This document shows, in pieces, positions 46,613 through 50,736 of a DNA stretch of 50,736 bases. The notes under the pieces were generated by a model. The model did not search any database. It saw nothing but the letters and a program-made list of their open reading frames with translations, and had not been told where the DNA came from. The stretch spans positions 1-50,736 of the forward strand of contig JBFLXB010000029.1 of assembly GCA_040757335.1 (NCBI GenBank), read 5' to 3'. The position numbers were made by a program, and so were the translations under genes. The stretch's first letter is position 1. Each line of letters begins with the position of its first letter. Source of the DNA: Nitrospirota bacterium. Lineage in GTDB: Bacteria; Nitrospirota; Nitrospiria; 2-01-FULL-66-17.

Positions 46613-48301
46613 TCAGGATTGAGAAATGAGCGGGTCCAGGGCCAGATCAAATGCTGCGCACGGCATGCCGATGCCCCAGACTTCCAGGACCGACGGCGAC
46701 ACTTCGCCGATCACGCCGATCGGCTGATCGTCTATGAGAATGGTTCCCGCGCGGCCGTCGATGAAAGTCGGGTGCTGGACCGGGTCGAGACGATAGTTCA
46801 CATTCAGGGCGTAACAGAGATTTTCCAACGCAGCGTGGACTTCGGAAAACGCAGCCTCCGCATGAGCGATCAGCACGGCGGCTCGCATGTCCGTTCGACA
46901 ACCCACTTCTGCGGCGGGGTCGACGGTCACGGCCTCGCCCACCTCGAACACCCGATGGGGATACACCGCCTTGGAGCTGGCCGCCTCCACGCGAAGCAGC
47001 GACGCCAGCAAATGGGGACGGAGCACCGCGAAGGTTTCGACCATGGGATTGTCCACCTCGACCAACCCACTTTCGACCGTCCGATCACCCATTCGCTCCA
47101 CCACCTCGTGCCGCGAGGTAAGGATGTTGTCCATGGTTTCCTGGAAGCCCAACCCGGTCAGGAGCTCGCGTACGCGGTCCGCATAGCGCTCGATCGCCGA
47201 CAGTGCGCCCACCGTGAACTGGCCCGGCATTTCGGGCGCGAACGAGTCGTAGCCGCGCGCGATGGCGATGTCTTCGACGATGTCGATGGGGTGCAGGATG
47301 TCGTCGCGGTGAGACGGAGGCGTGACCTTCAGGGTCGGACCCGATCCTGACACGCGATGGCCATATCCGGTGAGGAGGCGACCCGCCTCCGGCGGCCGGA
47401 TCGACTCACCCAGCACCTGCTCGATCAAGTTCAACGGAACGGAGATGGCTTGGGTGATCTCCCGCGGCGTGATTATCTTGCGTCCCATGGGCGTGGCCCA
47501 GGGGTAGTCGATGGTCACGGGTTCGACCGTTGCGCCGCGATCAGCCAGGTTGGCGGCCCAGATATTCACGGCTAGGACCACCATGCGCAGATCCGTGCCC
47601 GTGACTTCGACCAAGAGATCGTCATCACCCACCGCGACCGCGCCCAGGGCTTGGCTGTTGATGATCGGCGGGAACGAGAGGACCTCCCCGCGCGCATCGA
47701 CCAACAACGGGTACCGCGGGCTGTCGGCGATGATCTTGCCGTATGCCATGCCCTTGGGATGTTCGGCCAGAATTTCGCGCAGGGTCATGGTCCGGTCAAC
47801 GCCCAGCGGCACGAAACTGGCCTCATCAGGCGCTGAGGTCGTGTACGACACCGGAAAAACGATTTTCTGCAGCGGGTACAGGCCGATGGACACGGTCTGA
47901 CGCTTGCGGCCGTACAACTCGGCGAGCTTCTCCTGCGTCTGGATGAACTGTGTGAGCAGCGTGTCCGTCACTCCGACATTGCGCGCCACGCAGGCCCCGA
48001 TGTAGGGCCGCACCTGACGGACGTCGGCCGTCACCTTGATGCGGTGCGCGCTCGACGGCCGAGCTGCCCTTCGCGGCGGCTTCGACGGCTTGATCGGCCG
48101 CAAGTGCCGCGCGATCCCTTCCACGCACCACAGATCCGGTCGGTTCGTATCGTTCAGCTCGATGCGCAACTCGCCAGTGGCTTCGACATACTCCTTCAAT
48201 TCGCCTTTGACCAGAGAAAGCGAGGATTCGAGTTGCGCAGGGGTGAACTGTTTGTTGGCAAGGGCTTCGAGATCGGACTTCAGAACTGTAATAGTAGGCA
48301 T
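46613..48301 (-). CDS. pheT: Phenylalanyl-tRNA synthetase beta subunit, archaeal type
   Basis: 562 aa against about 800 for the bacterial beta chain; the bacterial tRNA-binding and C-terminal anticodon-binding extensions are missing. MPTITVLKSDLEAL at the start and ELNDTNRPDLWCVEGIARHL (48-67) are archaeal/eukaryotic-genre signatures. B3/B4-like editing region at about 110-265, B5 at about 285-350 (TPREITQAISVPLNLIEQVL), then the catalytic-like core with DIVEDIAIARGYDSF. Six bases after the pheS stop. With pheS it forms the (alpha-beta)2 enzyme that charges tRNA-Phe. No bacterial-type copy is in the window. Confidence 0.94.
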   Translation of the reverse strand: MPTITVLKSDLEALANKQFTPAQLESSLSLVKGELKEYVEATGELRIELNDTNRPDLWCVEGIARHLRPIKPSKPPRRAARPSSAHRIKVTADVRQVRPYIGACVARNVGVTDTLLTQFIQTQEKLAELYGRKRQTVSIGLYPLQKIVFPVSYTTSAPDEASFVPLGVDRTMTLREILAEHPKGMAYGKIIADSPRYPLLVDARGEVLSFPPIINSQALGAVAVGDDDLLVEVTGTDLRMVVLAVNIWAANLADRGATVEPVTIDYPWATPMGRKIITPREITQAISVPLNLIEQVLGESIRPPEAGRLLTGYGHRVSGSGPTLKVTPPSHRDDILHPIDIVEDIAIARGYDSFAPEMPGQFTVGALSAIERYADRVRELLTGLGFQETMDNILTSRHEVVERMGDRTVESGLVEVDNPMVETFAVLRPHLLASLLRVEAASSKAVYPHRVFEVGEAVTVDPAAEVGCRTDMRAAVLIAHAEAAFSEVHAALENLCYALNVNYRLDPVQHPTFIDGRAGTILIDDQPIGVIGEVSPSVLEVWGIGMPCAAFDLALDPLISQS

Positions 48302-48307
48302 GTCGTA

Positions 48308-49879
48308 CTACAAGGTTGCTGTAGCGCGGTGGGCGCGAAGCTGTTCAAGGTCTGGCGTGAAGAGATCCCGGATGTCCGATAACCCCAGCGCGGTCATCGC
48401 CATCCGATCCAACCCCAACCCCCAGGCAATGACAGGGACTTTCACCCCCAACGGTCGCGTGACCTCCGGTCGGAACAGGCCTGCACCGCCCAGTTCCATC
48501 CAGCCCAGCTTGGGGTGCCTGGCGTGCATCTCCACCGAGGGCTCGGTATATGGGAAATACGCGGGGAGGAACTTGACTTCGGGGGCGCGCGCGACTTCTA
48601 CGGCAAACAGGCGCAACAGGCCCAACAACGTCCGGAACGTGATGTCCTCACCCAGCACAATGCCTTCCACCTGAAAAAAGTCCGGCGCGTGCGTGGCGTC
48701 GACCTGATCGTAGCGAAAGCAGCGCGCGATCGAAAAGTACTTGCCCGGAATCTTGGGCCCGCTCGCCATGGTGCGCGCAGAAACGGATGTACCCTGGCTG
48801 CGCAGCACCAGGCGCCTGGCACGTGTGGGGTCGAACGGATAACGCCAACCCACCGAACCCGTGCCCTTGCCGTTCTCATGCGCGCGGGCCACGTTGGTGG
48901 CGAACGGCTCTGAAATCGGCTGTGATTCGCGCGGTTCGCGCACGAAGTACACGTCGTGGATCTCGCGCGCGGGGTGAAACTGCGGCATGAAGAGCGCGTC
49001 CATGTTCCAGAACTCGTTTTCAACCAGCGGACCGCGCATCTCCTCGAAGCCCATGGACACGAGTCGCGTCTTCACTTCATCCAGAAACGCCCGATACGGG
49101 TGTTTGCGCCCGCCGAACACCCGCGCGGGGCGCAATCCGATGTTGTATTTGCGAAACGTCTTGCCGCGCCATGCTCCGTCTTTGAGCAAGTCGGGCGTGA
49201 GCTGTGAGATTTCTTCGGACAACCCGAGGCCGCGCTCGCGAACGGCTCGGGCAAGCGCAGCACCGACGTCGGTCAGCGCGAACGTGCGTTCTTTATCTTC
49301 ATCGATTCGGAAGATCCCCTTAGCCTTACCGCGCTTGGTGAAATGTTGTTCGACCAGACGATCCGACGCAGTCGCGGGTTCGTTCATCACCCGCGATCCT
49401 GCCCGACCCAGTGTTTCAATTTCGTGTTGCAGCGCCTGCAATTCGCCAAGGTCAGCGCCCGGCACGGCCTCCAGCACGCCGCCTTCACCAATACGAATCG
49501 CACCCAGTCCCTTCAGCGTTCCAACCGCGCCGCTGACTTCGTCCGGCTCCAGCCCACGACCCGATCGTAAATCCCCGACGGTCAACCGCTGGCCTTCGGA
49601 GAGCCACTTGAGTATGCGAAGCTCGGGGATCAAATCGGTGGCATAGCGCTTTCCGGCCTCGGCCAGCGCTGCCCGCCGCGTCACGCGCTCGCTCTCTACG
49701 CGGACCGCGCCTTTGGTGAGCAGCCACCCCAGCGCCATGGAGAGCTGCGACGCAGCCAGCCCGCTCCCCTCTCGCAGCGCCACTTCGGATGCCGCGGATT
49801 GATCGCCAAACGCGCGAAACACGCGAGCCTCCAGCGGATGGAGACCATCCAGAAGCGCCTGAATTTCTGGGGAAAGCAT
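48308..49879 (-). CDS. pheS: Phenylalanyl-tRNA synthetase alpha subunit, archaeal type
   Basis: 523 aa from the ATG at 49879, against about 330-350 for the bacterial alpha chain. The N-terminal 200 residues are winged-helix DNA/RNA-binding-like repeats found in archaeal and eukaryotic PheRS (LEARVFRAFGDQSAASEVAL, LRILKWLSEGQRLTVGDLRS). Catalytic core: MGFEEMRGPLVENEFWNMDA, LVLRSQGTSVSART, PGKYFSIARCFRYDQVDATH (motif 2), GIVLGEDITFR and the C-terminal WGLGLDRMAM (motif 3). Promoter at 49888-49916 puts the transcript start close to this ATG. Confidence 0.94.
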   Translation of the reverse strand: MLSPEIQALLDGLHPLEARVFRAFGDQSAASEVALREGSGLAASQLSMALGWLLTKGAVRVESERVTRRAALAEAGKRYATDLIPELRILKWLSEGQRLTVGDLRSGRGLEPDEVSGAVGTLKGLGAIRIGEGGVLEAVPGADLGELQALQHEIETLGRAGSRVMNEPATASDRLVEQHFTKRGKAKGIFRIDEDKERTFALTDVGAALARAVRERGLGLSEEISQLTPDLLKDGAWRGKTFRKYNIGLRPARVFGGRKHPYRAFLDEVKTRLVSMGFEEMRGPLVENEFWNMDALFMPQFHPAREIHDVYFVREPRESQPISEPFATNVARAHENGKGTGSVGWRYPFDPTRARRLVLRSQGTSVSARTMASGPKIPGKYFSIARCFRYDQVDATHAPDFFQVEGIVLGEDITFRTLLGLLRLFAVEVARAPEVKFLPAYFPYTEPSVEMHARHPKLGWMELGGAGLFRPEVTRPLGVKVPVIAWGLGLDRMAMTALGLSDIRDLFTPDLEQLRAHRATATL

Positions 49880-49887
49880 GGGACGGG

Positions 49888-49916
49888 ATGCTAGCAAAGG
49901 GCCTGGGGGAAGTCAA
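49888..49916 (-). promoter_or_regulatory. Promoter of pheST (probably leaderless)
   Basis: Minus strand TTGACT (49911-49916), 17 bp, TAGCAT (49888-49893). The expected transcript start, about 49881, is within two bases of the ATG at 49879, and no ribosome-binding site is seen. Confidence 0.6.
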
Positions 49917-49926
49917 CGAATGCAGA

Positions 49927-49955
49927 TTGAATGCCGGGCTGGCATGTAATAGAAT
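49927..49955 (+). promoter_or_regulatory. Promoter of the small-protein/nucleotidyltransferase pair (probably leaderless)
   Basis: TTGAAT (49927-49932), 17 bp, TAGAAT (49950-49955). Transcription would begin at about 49962, the A of the ATG. No ribosome-binding site is seen. Confidence 0.55.
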
Positions 49956-49961
49956 CCCGCT

Positions 49962-50144
49962 ATGTCCGACGACATTCCCAGATCCCCGCTCACCGGCCGC
50001 CGCGCCAGCAAGTTGGGCGACGAGATGGCGCTTGCCAAAATCGAACACGCGCGGAGCATGACCATGGAGCAGCGCCTCCTCGTATCCCTGGAACTCTCCG
50101 ATATGTGCCTTCTGCTGAGGCGCGAGTGTTCCGACAAGCACTAA
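49962..50144 (+). CDS. Small helical protein paired with a nucleotidyltransferase (second copy)
   Basis: 60 aa, predicted helical after a basic N-terminus (SPLTGRRASKLGDEMALAKI). The segment MTMEQRLLVSLELSDMCLLL followed by RRE resembles [12 protein letters not shown] of the protein at 18055. No known family function. It overlaps the nucleotidyltransferase start by 19 bp, so the two are made together. Divergent from pheST. Confidence 0.7.
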   Translation: MSDDIPRSPLTGRRASKLGDEMALAKIEHARSMTMEQRLLVSLELSDMCLLLRRECSDKH

Positions 50145-50614
50145 AGGACATTGTTCGCCGCCTCGAACAGGCAAAGGCTGATGGCCTGCTCCGCGGGTAT
50201 GCGTTAATCGGCGGACTGGCCACGGGAGCCTGGGGCGCACCGCGCGCGACCCAGGATATCGATTTTGCCGTCGCAACAGCCGGCGACCACCCTAAGCTCG
50301 CTCAGGCGCTCGGGGCCCGATTCCGTTCGGGAGGGCCCGACGATCCTTTACCGGGGGTGTTTACGCTCTCAGTCCAAACCGGAGGCGACTCCATTCCCAT
50401 TCAACTGGTCGTACTCCCGCCTCGGTGGATCGAGATCGTGATGAATCATGTCCAACCGGCAACGATTCTGGACTCATCCGTACCTGTCGTCTCGTGGCAG
50501 GCTCTCGTTCTTCTGAAACTCTACGCCGGTGGACCGCAGGACCTGTCGGACGCGAGAGCGATCCTCGCAGTCAGGCAACCGAAACCTGAGGAGATCAGGG
50601 AGATGTCGAGCCTA
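50126..50614 (+). pseudogene. Nucleotidyltransferase, 3' end cut by an IS element
   Basis: Starts at GTG 50126 and reads VFRQALKDIVRRLEQAKADG, then LIGGLATGAWGAPRATQDID followed by FAV: the same core as the enzyme at 18249 (LVGGLAVGIWVAPRATSDLD). IPIQLVVLP carries hydrophobics but no clear third Asp, and WQALVLLKLYAGGPQDLSDA matches the C-terminal helix. Compared with the intact homologue about 20 residues are missing after position 163, where IS sequence begins (CTAG at 50612-50615). The frame runs on into the IS to the window end. Confidence 0.75.
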
Positions 50615-50736
50615 GGAGCCTGTCCGAGTAATCGGCTTGTGTCGGCTATCCATTTCGTGTATAGTTCGCGGGACCCTTGCGACGAACGGAGGCCCCATGA
50701 GCAAGACGTATCGGCCCTACGAACCGGACCAGGTGT
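50615..50736 (+). mobile_element. Left end of an IS1182-like insertion sequence (runs off window)
   Basis: From about 50615 the sequence GGAGCCTGTCCGAGTAATCG has no counterpart in the nucleotidyltransferase family and is followed 82 bp later by a transposase start. The flanking CTAG could be the target. The right end is outside, so the inverted repeat cannot be confirmed. Confidence 0.65.
50697..50736 (+). CDS. IS1182-family transposase, first 13 residues
   Basis: The ATG at 50697 opens MSKTYRPYEPDQV, the typical first residues of IS1182-type DDE transposases (RPY-x-P-x-Q). A GGAGGCCCC stretch just before may serve as ribosome-binding site. The rest is outside the window, so the family is a judgement from a short stretch. 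Confidence 0.6.
   Translation, partial: MSKTYRPYEPDQV

Overview
This is a GC-rich, gene-dense bacterial chromosome segment. Housekeeping genes include trmFO, xerC, hslVU, argB, aroC, fumC, rnd, mutS2, uvrA, hemF, hup, rnpB, thrS-infC-rpmI-rplT and pheST. Lipoproteins with lipoboxes, TPR lipoproteins and c-di-GMP proteins point to a Gram-negative-type cell. Oxygen-dependent hemF suggests life with oxygen. The trmFO-xerC-hslV-hslU-argB order and the style of the dispersed repeats remind me of Nitrospirota, but no single marker proves it, so the phylum is a low-confidence inference.

Layout. (1) 1-3285: the 3' part of an IS1380-family element whose right end is split by a complete group II intron on the minus strand. 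(2) 3289-8711: a structured repeat, then trmFO-xerC-hslV-hslU-argB. (3) 8755-10207: a repeat, tRNA-Leu(CAA), tandem repeats and an MqsA/DUF4258-type toxin-antitoxin pair, followed by a 17-bp copy of part of the tRNA. (4) 10353-14064: an SH3 lipoprotein, a frameshifted diguanylate cyclase, a PilZ protein and a redoxin. (5) 14231-16928 (minus): a translationally coupled operon yjbQ - zinc-ribbon protein - NTF2-like - acetolactate-synthase-like. (6) 16994-19048: aroC, a small protein + nucleotidyltransferase pair, and a DUF2892 membrane protein. (7) 19270-26525 (minus): the TIGR03545/03546 pair, tRNA-Leu(TAA), TPR lipoprotein, GGDEF protein, second TPR lipoprotein, fumC. (8) 26705-39131 (plus): rnd; mscS overlapping a membrane-sensor/trehalose-6-phosphate synthase fusion; Nudix; YgjP-like metalloprotease; mutS2; uvrA; hemF. 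(9) 39356-42277 (minus): RluB-type pseudouridine synthase, HD phosphohydrolase, RNase P RNA. (10) 42690-46612: HU, tRNA-Val, thrS-infC-rpmI-rplT. (11) 46613-49879 (minus): archaeal-type pheT and pheS. (12) 49962-50736: a second small protein + nucleotidyltransferase pair, cut by an IS1182-like element that runs off the window.

What stands out. First, a family of at least six dispersed elements of about 120-190 bp sits mostly against gene 3' ends. They share an apical hairpin (CGTAC/GTACG, changed in a compensatory way to CGTGC/GCACG in one copy) and have end sequences that differ between copies but remain self-complementary. Second, an MscS channel is coupled to a HAMP-tethered trehalose-6-phosphate synthase, a plausible one-operon osmotic response. 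Third, archaeal-genre PheRS lies where bacterial pheST normally follows rplT, but inverted. Fourth, a two-gene small-protein/nucleotidyltransferase module occurs twice. Most sigma70-like promoters visible here have an 18-bp spacer, and infC appears to start at ATC.
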